A stretch of DNA of 21,747 bases from Citrobacter sp. GTDB lineage: Bacteria > Pseudomonadota > Gammaproteobacteria > Enterobacterales > Enterobacteriaceae. This document shows positions 9,841 through 17,173 of this stretch, piece after piece. Position numbers and translations under genes: made by a program. Below the pieces are notes generated by a model, which saw only the letters and a program-made list of their open reading frames with translations, was not told where the DNA came from and did no database searches. How positions within the stretch are numbered: the stretch's first letter is position 1; every line of letters begins with the position of its first letter. Where the stretch lies: positions 1 through 21,747 of the forward strand of contig DXKH01000105.1 in NCBI GenBank assembly GCA_019415335.1, read 5' to 3'.

Positions 9841-9922
9841 GTAGGCCAGATAAGACGCCCGGCGTCGCCATCAGGCGTTAAATTCTTGTTGGATGGCGGC
9901 GTAAGCTCCTTATCCGGCCTAC
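9841..9922. repeat. BIME: two inverted REP elements between narU and narZ
   Basis: Two REP-like units face each other. The left (9841-9876, minus sense) reads GCCTGATGGCGACGCC then TCTTATCTGGCCTAC. The right (about 9891-9922, plus sense) reads GGATGGCGGCG then CTTATCCGGCCTAC. The outer ends GTAGGCC and GGCCTAC are perfect inverted complements. REP pairs of this kind are typical of enterobacterial intergenic DNA and can stabilise upstream mRNA, attenuate read-through, or bind gyrase or IHF. Here the pair separates narU from narZ on the same transcript. Confidence 0.85.
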
Positions 9923-9943
9923 AAAACATCGGTGAATATGTTG

Positions 9944-11332
9944 TTATTTTTGTTTCGGTCTACGGCGGCCATAGACCAGCCAGGTCACCAGCACGCAGAC
10001 GATGTAAAACACCAGAAAGATTTTCATGGCGCCGACGGGAGAACCGGTCATTGCCAGTGAACTGCCGAAGGCTTTAGGAATGAAAAAGCCGCCGACAGCG
10101 CCAATAGCGGAAATAAAACCCAGCGCCGCAGCGGTGTCGGTTACCGCTTCACGCTGGGCCTGTTCGTCACTGCCGCCGCGCAGTTTCACTTTGTAAATCG
10201 TGAGCTGGCGAAAGATGACGGCAATCATCTGGAAGGTAGAGCCGCTGCCCAGACCGGCGGTCAGGAACAGCCCCATAAAGACCAGATAGAAGGCGATAAA
10301 GCTGCCGGAACCTGAGCCGGGAAGCGTCAGGAAGAGCAGGGCCGAGAACAGGGCCATAAAAATGAAGTTAATTAGCGTCACGCGTACGCCGCCGAATTTA
10401 TCGGAGATGACGCCGCCCGCAGAACGCGCCAGCGCGCCGATAAACGGGCCAAAAAACGCCAGATTGAGAATGTTCACGTCCGGGAACTGCGTCTTCGCCA
10501 GCATGGCGAAGCCTGCGGAAAACCCGATAAACGAGCCGAACGTTGCCAGATAGAGCAAACTCAGCAGCCAGAGGTGAAAGCGCTTGAGCACGGGTAATTG
10601 TGAGGCGATAGACGCTTTGGAACTGGCAATATCATTGGTGCCAAGCCAGGCGGCAATCGTGGCAATCGCCAGCAGCGGTACCCAGATCCAGGCGGCATTA
10701 GCCAGTGACAGCAGCGACCCATCGGGTTGCGGTACGCCCTGAACGCCGAGGAAGGCGAAGATTGGCAGGAAAATCACCAGCGGCGCGGCGAGTTGCATCA
10801 CGCTGACGCCAAGATTACCCAGCCCGCCGTTCACCCCCAGTGCGCTGCCTTGCTTCGCTTTTGGGAAAAAGAAGCTGATGTTGCCCATGCTGGAAGCAAA
10901 GTTTGCACCGGCAAAACCGCACAGCAGCGCGATGATGATAAATACCTCGAAAGGGGTGGTGGTATTTTGCACCGCAAAGCCGAGCCAGACGCAAGGAATT
11001 ATCAGGATCGCGGTGCTAAAAACCGTCCAGCGGCGTCCGCCGAATATAGGCACCATAAAGGAGTAGGGAACGCGTAATATTGCCCCAGAAAGTGAAGGTA
11101 ATGCGGTTAATAAAAAGAGTTGATCGGTGGTGAAATTAAAACCAATTTTATTGAGATTGACGGCGACGGCACTGAATAACATCCAGACGCAGAAGGCAAG
11201 TAACAGACAAGCGACTGAGATACAAAGGTTTCTTCGTGCTATATGCTTTCCTTTATTCTCCCAAAATGCGGGATTTTCCGGCTTCCAGTCACTTAAAAGA
11301 TAACGATTATTTTTCTCATTTTGTCGTGCCAT
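9944..11332 (-). CDS. narU: Nitrate/nitrite MFS transporter
   Basis: The product is 462 residues, as in NarU, beginning MARQNEKNNRYLLSDWKPEN. The ATG at 11332 is preceded by GAGGGG; a start six codons further upstream has no advantage. Twelve hydrophobic segments are visible. The two arginines known to bind nitrate in the NarK/NarU family are at R87 (LRVPY) and R303 (LARSAGG), and the glycine-rich nitrate signature GGLGNLGVS is at 169-177. It imports nitrate or exchanges it for nitrite across the inner membrane, supplying NarZYWV, which lies downstream beyond a BIME. The sequence matches NarU more closely than NarK in my memory. Confidence 0.93.
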   Translation of the reverse strand: MARQNEKNNRYLLSDWKPENPAFWENKGKHIARRNLCISVACLLLAFCVWMLFSAVAVNLNKIGFNFTTDQLFLLTALPSLSGAILRVPYSFMVPIFGGRRWTVFSTAILIIPCVWLGFAVQNTTTPFEVFIIIALLCGFAGANFASSMGNISFFFPKAKQGSALGVNGGLGNLGVSVMQLAAPLVIFLPIFAFLGVQGVPQPDGSLLSLANAAWIWVPLLAIATIAAWLGTNDIASSKASIASQLPVLKRFHLWLLSLLYLATFGSFIGFSAGFAMLAKTQFPDVNILNLAFFGPFIGALARSAGGVISDKFGGVRVTLINFIFMALFSALLFLTLPGSGSGSFIAFYLVFMGLFLTAGLGSGSTFQMIAVIFRQLTIYKVKLRGGSDEQAQREAVTDTAAALGFISAIGAVGGFFIPKAFGSSLAMTGSPVGAMKIFLVFYIVCVLVTWLVYGRRRPKQK

Positions 11333-11384
11333 ATTACCCCTCACATGCACATGTCATTCATGAAAAATAAGAAATAGTCTGCAC

Positions 11385-11405
11385 AAAGGGCGCTATAAGC
11401 CCTTT
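11385..11405. terminator. Symmetrical hairpin between smvR and narU
   Basis: AAAGGGC (11385-11391) and GCCCTTT (11399-11405) form a perfect 7-bp stem with a 7-nt loop, flanked by A and T runs. It lies about 140 nt beyond the smvR stop and about 50 nt before narU, and could act as a weak terminator for smvR or as a leader hairpin of narU. The T-tract is short in both directions. The rest of the 11333-11546 gap presumably holds the narU promoter, but I could not assign convincing hexamers. Confidence 0.35.
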
Positions 11406-11546
11406 TTAGAATTTATTGATGCTTTTATGAATATTGATGAAAGGATAGATAAGAATGCGCAACCACGCGGAGTGAAGGGGGAATAACAGGTTGCTTAAGT
11501 GTTACCAAATGTAAATAAAAAATGTAAGTGGTTAACATTCATTCGT

Positions 11547-12125
11547 TCAGGAAAAGAGCTCCAATTCAATCATGCGGTCCAGATGGCGATCAAACGCCGG
11601 GTCGGCCATCTCCTGAATGCCGAGAACGTACATACCATCAAGGCCGCAGACCAGCGCGATCAAGCGCCAGGCGATGTCCGCGGGGGCAGAGGTGGTAGTG
11701 AACTCACCGGCGGCGAGTCCGCTTTCGATAATGGCGACCGTTTCCTCATGCCACATGCGCATGGTGAGGAGGTAAGCACTTTTGATTTCCGGGTCTTTAT
11801 CCGCAAGGATCTGGGCTTCGCGCCAGAGCTTAATGTAGGGTTCGAATCCGCGGTCATCGCTGCCCAGCGTGGCATGCAGACGCGTGCGCCAGTTGGCATC
11901 TTCCGCAACAAGTTCTGCATCCAGCAGAGTACGAATAAGACGAACAAACGCCTGCGATTTCAGTTCTCCGGAAGAGGTGAAATGGTGGTGGACTTGTCCG
12001 GTGGCCACCTTTGCTTCGGTGGCTACCCGCCGCACGGTCATGGCGGAAAAACCGTCTTCAAGCGCCACGCGCATGGCTGCCTGTAAAATCACTTCGCGGC
12101 GTTCATCTTTATTCAGATAGCTCAT
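11547..12125 (-). CDS. smvR: TetR-family repressor, probable SmvR
   Basis: The product is 192 residues. The ATG at 12125 follows the strong ribosome site AGGAGG, while a longer frame from 12164 would translate through the operator and promoter. Residues about 8-50 form a TetR-type DNA-binding domain (helix-turn-helix about 29-48, MTVRRVATEAKVATGQVHHH), and the remaining helical region is the ligand and dimer domain. SmvR represses the cationic-biocide efflux gene smvA in Klebsiella, Salmonella and Citrobacter relatives. Here smvA is not adjacent but lies about 7.5 kb away beyond the ben-cat island. Operator-like palindromes occur over this gene's own promoter and before smvA, supporting both the assignment and autorepression. 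The symbol rests on context (narU on one side, smvA on the other) as well as sequence. Confidence 0.8.
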   Translation of the reverse strand: MSYLNKDERREVILQAAMRVALEDGFSAMTVRRVATEAKVATGQVHHHFTSSGELKSQAFVRLIRTLLDAELVAEDANWRTRLHATLGSDDRGFEPYIKLWREAQILADKDPEIKSAYLLTMRMWHEETVAIIESGLAAGEFTTTSAPADIAWRLIALVCGLDGMYVLGIQEMADPAFDRHLDRMIELELFS

Positions 12126-12151
12126 ACCACCTCCTTTTTTCCCGGAGAGGC

Positions 12152-12181
12152 AGTGTATCAACAAGCTGGACAGACGTTCAA
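12152..12181 (-). promoter_or_regulatory. Candidate smvR promoter
   Basis: On the minus strand TTGAAC (12176-12181) and TACACT (12152-12157) are separated by 18 bp and lie 27 bp upstream of the smvR ATG. Each hexamer matches the sigma-70 consensus at 4 of 6 positions. The operator-like palindrome at 12166-12181 covers the -35 box and part of the spacer, as expected for autorepression. The -35 box begins only 11 bp from the stop of the upstream IclR gene. Confidence 0.45.
12166..12181. promoter_or_regulatory. SmvR operator-like palindrome, site 1
   Basis: CTGGACAGACGTTCAA is an imperfect inverted repeat (CTGGAC/GTTCAA) and differs at only two positions from site 2 (TTGGACATACGTTCAA) in front of smvA. 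The same pattern in front of both a TetR gene and its presumed target is the basis of the call. Binding has not been shown here. Confidence 0.6.
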
Positions 12182-12191
12182 TTGTAACACG

Positions 12192-12989
12192 CTACAACTG
12201 AAGCGAGAGTTCCATCGCGGAACGACGCAGGGGTGCCAGCGCTTTTTCCTTTAACGCGGCGGCGCTCATTGATGACGCCGGGACCCCGACATTGAGGGCC
12301 GCCACCACAGTACCGCTGCGGGAAAGCAGCGGAACGGCAAGAGAACAGAGTCCAACTTCGATCTGCCTGTCGGCCAGCGCATAGCCCTGAATACGCACGC
12401 GAGCGATCTCTTCCCGCAGCGCCGTCAGATCGCAAATGGTATGTGGGGTATAGCGGAGTAGCTGAGCGCGTGACAACGTCACCTCTAGCTGTTCTTCAGG
12501 AAGCGCGCTAAGCAATACGCGTCCCATCGAGGTAGCCCACGCGGGCAGACGACTGCCGCGTCCGATGTCGACGCTGAGCAGGTTATTCACCGCCGCACGG
12601 GCGATATACAGTACGTTGTCACCGTCAAGCGTGGCAGCAGAACAGGATTCGCCGAGTGATTTTCCCAGATTATCCAGCGCCGCCTGCGCCACTTTTGCCA
12701 GCGGTGTCCCGGCGAGATAGGCATGACCCACGGCCAGCACGCGTGGCAGCAGTTCATAACTGCGACCGTCGGGACTGTGCACCATTCCCAGCGCCGCCAG
12801 GGTATAGAGACAGCGACGCACCGCCGCGCGGGAAATCTGCGTTTTCTGGCTGAGTTGTGAAATCGTCAGGCGCTGACGCTGGGGGGTAAACGCACTCAGA
12901 ACTTCCAGACCCCGCGCCAGGGACAACATAAAGTTAGGGTCGGACGTAGCCTGTGGGCTATTGATAACTAACTGATTTTTATCGCTCAT
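12192..12989 (-). CDS. IclR-family regulator, PcaR/PcaU/PobR type
   Basis: The product is 265 residues. The ATG at 12989 follows GGAGAAGGAC, making it a better start than the upstream ATGs at 13028-13031. Residues about 20-80 form the IclR winged helix (FMLSLARGLEVLSAF, then LTISQLSQKTQISRAAVRRC). About 95-265 is the effector domain, with ATSMGRVLLSALPEEQL and IEVGLCSLAVPLL typical of the beta-ketoadipate regulator subgroup. It is divergent from catB, and the gap holds paired CGATAATCG-type boxes, so I infer that it controls catBCA-benABCD, probably as an activator responding to a pathway compound such as cis,cis-muconate or benzoate, and may regulate itself. The usual CatR (LysR) and BenR (AraC) are absent. 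Its stop is only 11 bp from the smvR promoter, with no terminator in between. Confidence 0.85.
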   Translation of the reverse strand: MSDKNQLVINSPQATSDPNFMLSLARGLEVLSAFTPQRQRLTISQLSQKTQISRAAVRRCLYTLAALGMVHSPDGRSYELLPRVLAVGHAYLAGTPLAKVAQAALDNLGKSLGESCSAATLDGDNVLYIARAAVNNLLSVDIGRGSRLPAWATSMGRVLLSALPEEQLEVTLSRAQLLRYTPHTICDLTALREEIARVRIQGYALADRQIEVGLCSLAVPLLSRSGTVVAALNVGVPASSMSAAALKEKALAPLRRSAMELSLQL

Positions 12990-13117
12990 TGAGTCCTTCT
13001 CCTGTGCAACGCAAACCTTGAACCGCATCAACTATACCGCGCCGATGAACGCGGATCGGGGAATATCCGTATTTTCCCACGGGGATCACATTATTAACCT
13101 CAATGTAACAATCACAC

Positions 13118-13145
13118 CGATAATCGCACAACATTTCGATTATCG
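13118..13145. promoter_or_regulatory. Paired IclR-type operator boxes upstream of catB
   Basis: CGATAATCG (13118-13126) and CGATTATCG (13137-13145) are reverse complements of each other, centred 19 bp apart, and each is itself almost palindromic. The left box continues as CGATAATCGCACA, which from memory matches much of the PcaR/PobR/PcaU consensus GTTCGATAATCGCAC. The right box ends 3 bp before the candidate catB -35, a normal activator position. It is the best candidate target for the adjacent IclR protein. Confidence 0.6.
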
Positions 13146-13148
13146 CCG

Positions 13149-13178
13149 TTGACCATCTCCGTGGCGCGCACCTATTGT
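13149..13178 (+). promoter_or_regulatory. Candidate catB promoter
   Basis: TTGACC (13149-13154, 5 of 6 matches) and TATTGT (13173-13178, 4 of 6) are separated by 18 bp, about 70 bp before the catB ATG. The paired operator boxes lie directly upstream, so this would be an activator-dependent promoter for the whole plus-strand cluster. The iclR promoter on the other strand cannot be assigned with confidence. Confidence 0.45.
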
Positions 13179-13249
13179 CAAAAGCATCGTCACCGTGGGT
13201 TATCACCGGTGGCACGAAAAGTGATGATATTCATGCTCAGGAAGAAACG

Positions 13250-14374
13250 ATGACTGCGACCGTTGAACATATTGAAAGCTGGCTGGTGGATGTCCCGACG
13301 ATTCGGCCTCACAAACTTTCCATGACCACGATGGGTTGCCAGACGCTGGTGATTGTCCGGATCACGCGTTCAGACGGGATCTGCGGCATTGGCGAAGCCA
13401 CTACTATTGGTGGTCTGAGCTATGGGGTGGAAAGCCCGGAGGCGATTCAGTCCGCGATTACGCACTATTTCACACCGCTGTTGAAAGGCCAGCCAGCCGG
13501 GAATCTGAACGCGCTGACGTCGCGTATCCACAGTGCAATCAAAGGCAATACCTTTGCCAAATCGGCCATCGAAACCGCGTTGCTGGATGCCCAGGGAAAA
13601 GCGCTGGGACTGCCGGTTTCCGCGCTGCTGGGCGGTGCGCTGAATACCGTCTTACCGGTTTTATGGACGCTTGCCAGCGGCAATACAGACAACGACATTG
13701 CCGAGGGGCTTCACCTGCTGGATACCGGGCGGCATCGGGCGTTTAAGCTGAAAATCGGCGCCCGGGAGCTGGAAACCGACCTGCGCCACACCCGTGCCAT
13801 TGTAGAGGCGCTGGGGGGGAGCGCCAGTATCCGTGTTGACGTCAACCAGGCATGGGACGCCACTACGGCGGCCCGAGGGTGTCGGGAACTCGCGGCCATG
13901 GGCGTTGACCTGATTGAACAGCCGGTGAGTGCCGAAGACAACGATGCGCTGGTTCGCCTGGGTCAGCGCATCGATACGGCGATCCTCGCAGATGAATCCG
14001 TTGCCCGCCATTTCGACGGTTATCGTCTGGCGCAGCAGGGGTTCAGCGGCGCGTATGCCCTGAAAATTGCCAAAGCCGGCGGTCCTGCCAGCGTACTGAA
14101 ACTGGCGCACGTTGCACAGGCGGCGGGAATCGGACTGTACGGTGGCACGATGCTCGAAGGCACCGTGGGTACCGTGGCGTCTCTGCATGCCTGGTCAACT
14201 CTGTCATTGCAGTGGGGCACCGAGATGTTCGGCCCACTGCTGTTAAAAGACGACATCGTCAGCCTTCCACTCACCTTCGCCGATGGCTGTGTCACGCTGC
14301 CGCAAACCCCGGGACTGGGGGTCGAACTGGATGAGGAAAAACTGCAGTTTTATGCCCGCAAGCATCGGGAATAA
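13250..14374 (+). CDS. catB: Muconate cycloisomerase
   Basis: The product is 374 residues, normal for CatB. It converts cis,cis-muconate to (+)-muconolactone in the catechol branch of the beta-ketoadipate pathway. The enolase-superfamily residues are all in place: K166 and K168 (FKLKIG), metal ligands D197 (RVDVNQAWD), E223 (LIEQP) and D248 (ILADES), and K272 (ALKIAKAGG). I chose the ATG at 13250, preceded by AGGAAG, because the protein then begins MTATVEHIESWLVDVPTIRP as CatB proteins do; an ORF extension to 13175 lies over the promoter. It is the first gene of the cluster, with catC 12 nt downstream. Confidence 0.95.
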   Translation: MTATVEHIESWLVDVPTIRPHKLSMTTMGCQTLVIVRITRSDGICGIGEATTIGGLSYGVESPEAIQSAITHYFTPLLKGQPAGNLNALTSRIHSAIKGNTFAKSAIETALLDAQGKALGLPVSALLGGALNTVLPVLWTLASGNTDNDIAEGLHLLDTGRHRAFKLKIGARELETDLRHTRAIVEALGGSASIRVDVNQAWDATTAARGCRELAAMGVDLIEQPVSAEDNDALVRLGQRIDTAILADESVARHFDGYRLAQQGFSGAYALKIAKAGGPASVLKLAHVAQAAGIGLYGGTMLEGTVGTVASLHAWSTLSLQWGTEMFGPLLLKDDIVSLPLTFADGCVTLPQTPGLGVELDEEKLQFYARKHRE

Positions 14375-14386
14375 CAGGAGAGCCAA

Positions 14387-14677
14387 ATGTTATTTAAAGT
14401 GGATATGACCGTGAATATTCCTTATGGAATGCCGGCGAATGAAATTGAAGAGATTAAATCACGGGAAAAAGCCTATTCCCAACAGTTACAGCGAGACGGT
14501 AAATGGCGACATATCTGGCGCGTTGCGGGTCTGTACGCCAATGTCAGTATATTTGATGTCGACGACGCCGAAGAATTACACCAGATATTAATGGCGCTAC
14601 CGTTATATCCATTTATGGAGATTCGCGTCGAAGCGCTATGCCGCCATCCATCGTCTATTCAGAGTAACGACCGATAA
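14387..14677 (+). CDS. catC: Muconolactone delta-isomerase
   Basis: The product is 96 residues, the usual CatC length, and begins MLFKVDMTVNIP. It isomerises muconolactone to 3-oxoadipate enol-lactone. The family segments are visible: EIKSREKAYSQQLQRDGKWR, then a hydrophobic ANVSIFDV strand and LPLYPFMEIRVEAL near the end. CatC is a small soluble ferredoxin-like-fold protein that forms a decamer in characterised species. It is preceded by AGGAGA and lies 12 nt after catB. Its sequence is visibly more AT-rich than catB, but reading frame and length are intact. Confidence 0.94.
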   Translation: MLFKVDMTVNIPYGMPANEIEEIKSREKAYSQQLQRDGKWRHIWRVAGLYANVSIFDVDDAEELHQILMALPLYPFMEIRVEALCRHPSSIQSNDR

Positions 14678-14682
14678 TATCA

Positions 14683-14702
14683 ATGCCGGAATTATCCGGC
14701 AT
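14683..14702. other. Intercistronic hairpin between catC and catA
   Basis: ATGCCGGA (14683-14690) and TCCGGCAT (14695-14702) form a perfect 8-bp stem with the loop ATTA, 5 nt after the catC stop. No T-run follows, so it is not a typical terminator. It could be an RNase-protecting or partially attenuating element that adjusts catA relative to catBC. Confidence 0.55.
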
Positions 14703-14735
14703 AAACCCTACAGACAATAATAAGTGAGAAGCATT

Positions 14736-15662
14736 ATGAGCCATTCTTTTATCCAACAAGAAGACGTACAGAAATTATTGCGTGAAGGTGCCGGATTAAA
14801 TGGGCCGGAAGGGAATGAACGTTTTAAATCGATTATTCACCGCCTGCTCGGCGATATTTGTACGCTCATCGATGATTATAATGTCACGCAGGAAGAGTTC
14901 TGGCATGCGGTGAATTATCTGCATGAACTGGGCGGACGTCAGGAAGCGGCACTGCTCGCTGCGGGCCTTGGTCTTGAACACTTCCTCGATCTGCGTCAGG
15001 AAGCGATCGAATCCCGTCTGTCAGCAGAAACGGGCACCCCGCGCACTATCGAAGGTCCGTTATATGTTGCCAACGCGCCGCTGGCCGATGGCTTTGCCCG
15101 CATGGATGACGGTAAAGATGCTGGCGAAGTGATGTGGCTTCACGGTCAGGTCAGAGACGTTCACGGGCAACCGGTGGTCGGAGCGATTGTTGATATCTGG
15201 CATGCCAACACGCTGGGCAATTACTCTTTCTTCGATCAGAGCCAGGGCGACTACAACCTGCGTCGTCGCATACGTACCGACGCCAACGGGCGCTACAGTG
15301 TGCGCAGTATTCTGCCTTCAGGTTACGGTTGCCCGCCGGACGGCCCGACGCAGAAATTACTTAATCAACTGGGTCGTCATGGCAACCGTCCGGCGCATAT
15401 CCACTTCTTTGTCTCCGCGCCGGGCTTTAAGCACCTGACCAGTCAGATCAACCTGAATGGCGACCAGTATCTGTGGGATGATTTCGCCTTCGCCACCCGT
15501 GATGGGCTGATTGCCGATCCGGTGAAGGTCAGCGATCCTGCGTTGATTCAGCAGCGCGACCTCGCCGGTGAACATACCGAAGTCTGTTTCGACTTTACGC
15601 TGTGCGCGGCGCAGAATGCTGAGGAAGAGCAGCGTATTACCCGACTGCGCGCTCAGGAATAA
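14736..15662 (+). CDS. catA: Catechol 1,2-dioxygenase
   Basis: The product is 308 residues, the normal size for intradiol catechol dioxygenases. It opens catechol with O2 to cis,cis-muconate using non-heme Fe(III). The iron ligands are Y163 (GNYSFF), Y197 (PSGYG), H221 and H223 (AHIHFF). The N-terminal helical dimerisation domain occupies about residues 1-100, and the EGPLYV motif is at 106-111. The ATG at 14736 was chosen because it gives the expected MSHSFIQQEDVQ start; the ribosome site (GTGAGA) is modest. It lies after catC with a 58-nt gap containing a hairpin and is followed by a 122-nt gap to benA. All catalytic residues are present. Confidence 0.95.
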   Translation: MSHSFIQQEDVQKLLREGAGLNGPEGNERFKSIIHRLLGDICTLIDDYNVTQEEFWHAVNYLHELGGRQEAALLAAGLGLEHFLDLRQEAIESRLSAETGTPRTIEGPLYVANAPLADGFARMDDGKDAGEVMWLHGQVRDVHGQPVVGAIVDIWHANTLGNYSFFDQSQGDYNLRRRIRTDANGRYSVRSILPSGYGCPPDGPTQKLLNQLGRHGNRPAHIHFFVSAPGFKHLTSQINLNGDQYLWDDFAFATRDGLIADPVKVSDPALIQQRDLAGEHTEVCFDFTLCAAQNAEEEQRITRLRAQE

Positions 15663-15692
15663 TTCGCGACGCCTGTCTGACTCGTACCGTTT

Positions 15693-15752
15693 TATACCCT
15701 GAATAATTTTAGCGCAGCCAACGCAACTGCCACTTGAAGTATGACGGGTATA
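15693..15752. repeat. Internally deleted ERIC-like element between catA and benA
   Basis: The 60-bp segment starts TATACCCTGAATAATTT and ends ACTTGAAGTATGACGGGTATA, with AGCGCAGCCAACGCAACTGC in the middle. From memory these are the two ends of the common enterobacterial ERIC (IRU) repeat; the central part with the well-known ERIC primer sequences is missing. The terminal TATACCC and GGGTATA are perfect inverted complements. It lies just upstream of the benA ribosome site. Confidence 0.65.
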
Positions 15753-15784
15753 TACATCCTGAATTATGCAGGAGGGATACACTC

Positions 15785-17173
15785 ATGCAAAAAACGCTCT
15801 CGGCATTAAAAGATAAAATCACGCAGGCCCTGATTGTGGATCGTGATAACCATATTTATCGATGCCATCGTTCAATATTTACTGACGAACAGTTATTTAA
15901 TCTGGAACTGAAGCATATATTTGAAGGGAACTGGGTATTTCTGGCGCATGAAAGTCAGATCCCGGAACCTGGCGATTATTTTACCCTGACGCTGGGGCGA
16001 CAACCGATCATTATTACCCGCGATAAAAAGAATGAACTGCATGCGCTCATTAATAGCTGTGCGCATCGTGGCGCGATGTTATGTCGACGCAAGACGGGAA
16101 ATAAAAACTCCTTTACCTGTCCGTTTCACGGCTGGACCTTCAGTAATAACGGCAAACTGCTGAAGGCGAAAGATGAAAGTACCGGCGGTTACCCGGAGAC
16201 GTTTAAGCACGAAGGGTCGCACGATCTGAAATCGCTGCCGCGCTTTGCCTCATATCGTGGATTTCTGTTCGGCAGCCTGAGTGAAGATGTGCTGCCGCTG
16301 GAAACCTACCTCGGCGAGACCTGCAAAATTATCGACCTGATGGTTGACCAGGCGCCAGAAGGGCTGGAAGTCCTGAAAGGTTCGTCCAGTTATGTCTATG
16401 AAGGCAACTGGAAACTGGGGGCGGAGAACGGCGCTGACGGCTATCACGTCAGCGTGGTGCACTGGAATTATGCCTCCACCATGTCGCGCCGTAATTACGA
16501 AGCGGAAGGGACGCGGGCGGTGGATGCCAACGGCTGGTCTAAGAGCCTCGGCGGCGGCTACGGGTTTGAACACGGTCATATGCTGTTGTGGACGCGGGCG
16601 ATGAACCCTGAAGTCCGCCCGGTTTACGATCATCGGGAGCGGTTACAGGCGGAATTTGGTGAAAATCGCGCCGACCAGATGGTCAATGAGACGCGGAATT
16701 TGTGCCTCTATCCCAACGTGTACCTGATGGATCAGTTCTCAACACAGATCCGTGTGATTCGCCCCATTGCGGTCGATAAAACAGAAGTGACGATCTGGTG
16801 CTTTGCGCCTAAAGGCGAATCTGACCAGGCCCGTGCGCTACGCATTCGCCAGTATGAGGATTTCTTCAACGTCAGCGGGATGGGCACCCCCGACGATCTG
16901 GAAGAGTTCAGCGCCTGCCAGCGCGGCTATCTGGGCGAAAATCTGGCGTGGAGCGATCTCAGTCGCGGCGCACTGCACTGGGTGGATGGTCCCGATGAGC
17001 ATGCGCAACATGTCGGCTTTACCCCATTGCTGAGCGGCGTGAAATCCGAAGATGAGGCGCTCTACATCGCTCATCACCATCACTGGCAGAACGTGATGCT
17101 CGCGGCGGTGGAAAAGGAAAAGCAGCAATATGAACAGTCGATTACGCAACGCGTGGAGGTGGGCGGATGTTAA
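15785..17173 (+). CDS. benA: Benzoate 1,2-dioxygenase large (alpha) subunit
   Basis: The product is 462 residues, close to the usual 450-460. It is the catalytic oxygenase subunit, which with BenB forms a hexamer in known enzymes and converts benzoate plus O2 to the cis-1,2-diol carboxylate. The Rieske motif is complete: C92-x-H94 (SCAHRG) and C112-x2-H115 (TCPFHGW). The mononuclear iron site shows D218, H221 and H226 (GADGYHVSVVHW). The ATG at 15785 follows GGAGG; an upstream ORF start at 15734 lies inside the ERIC-like repeat. Toluate (XylX) and anthranilate dioxygenases are related; benzoate is preferred because a BenD dehydrogenase and CatA follow in the same cluster. Confidence 0.93.
   Translation: MQKTLSALKDKITQALIVDRDNHIYRCHRSIFTDEQLFNLELKHIFEGNWVFLAHESQIPEPGDYFTLTLGRQPIIITRDKKNELHALINSCAHRGAMLCRRKTGNKNSFTCPFHGWTFSNNGKLLKAKDESTGGYPETFKHEGSHDLKSLPRFASYRGFLFGSLSEDVLPLETYLGETCKIIDLMVDQAPEGLEVLKGSSSYVYEGNWKLGAENGADGYHVSVVHWNYASTMSRRNYEAEGTRAVDANGWSKSLGGGYGFEHGHMLLWTRAMNPEVRPVYDHRERLQAEFGENRADQMVNETRNLCLYPNVYLMDQFSTQIRVIRPIAVDKTEVTIWCFAPKGESDQARALRIRQYEDFFNVSGMGTPDDLEEFSACQRGYLGENLAWSDLSRGALHWVDGPDEHAQHVGFTPLLSGVKSEDEALYIAHHHHWQNVMLAAVEKEKQQYEQSITQRVEVGGC

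Noticed and set aside
9804..9929. N-terminal extension of narZ by 42 codons
   Set aside because: The extension is translated BIME DNA, lacks a ribosome site, and the ATG at 9803 with GGAGAA gives the exact 1246-residue family length.
13080..13110. CRP-like half-site (TGTGAT on the minus strand) near iclR
   Set aside because: The second half-site TCACA at the right spacing is missing. A short ACATT/AATGT inverted repeat here is too weak to assign.
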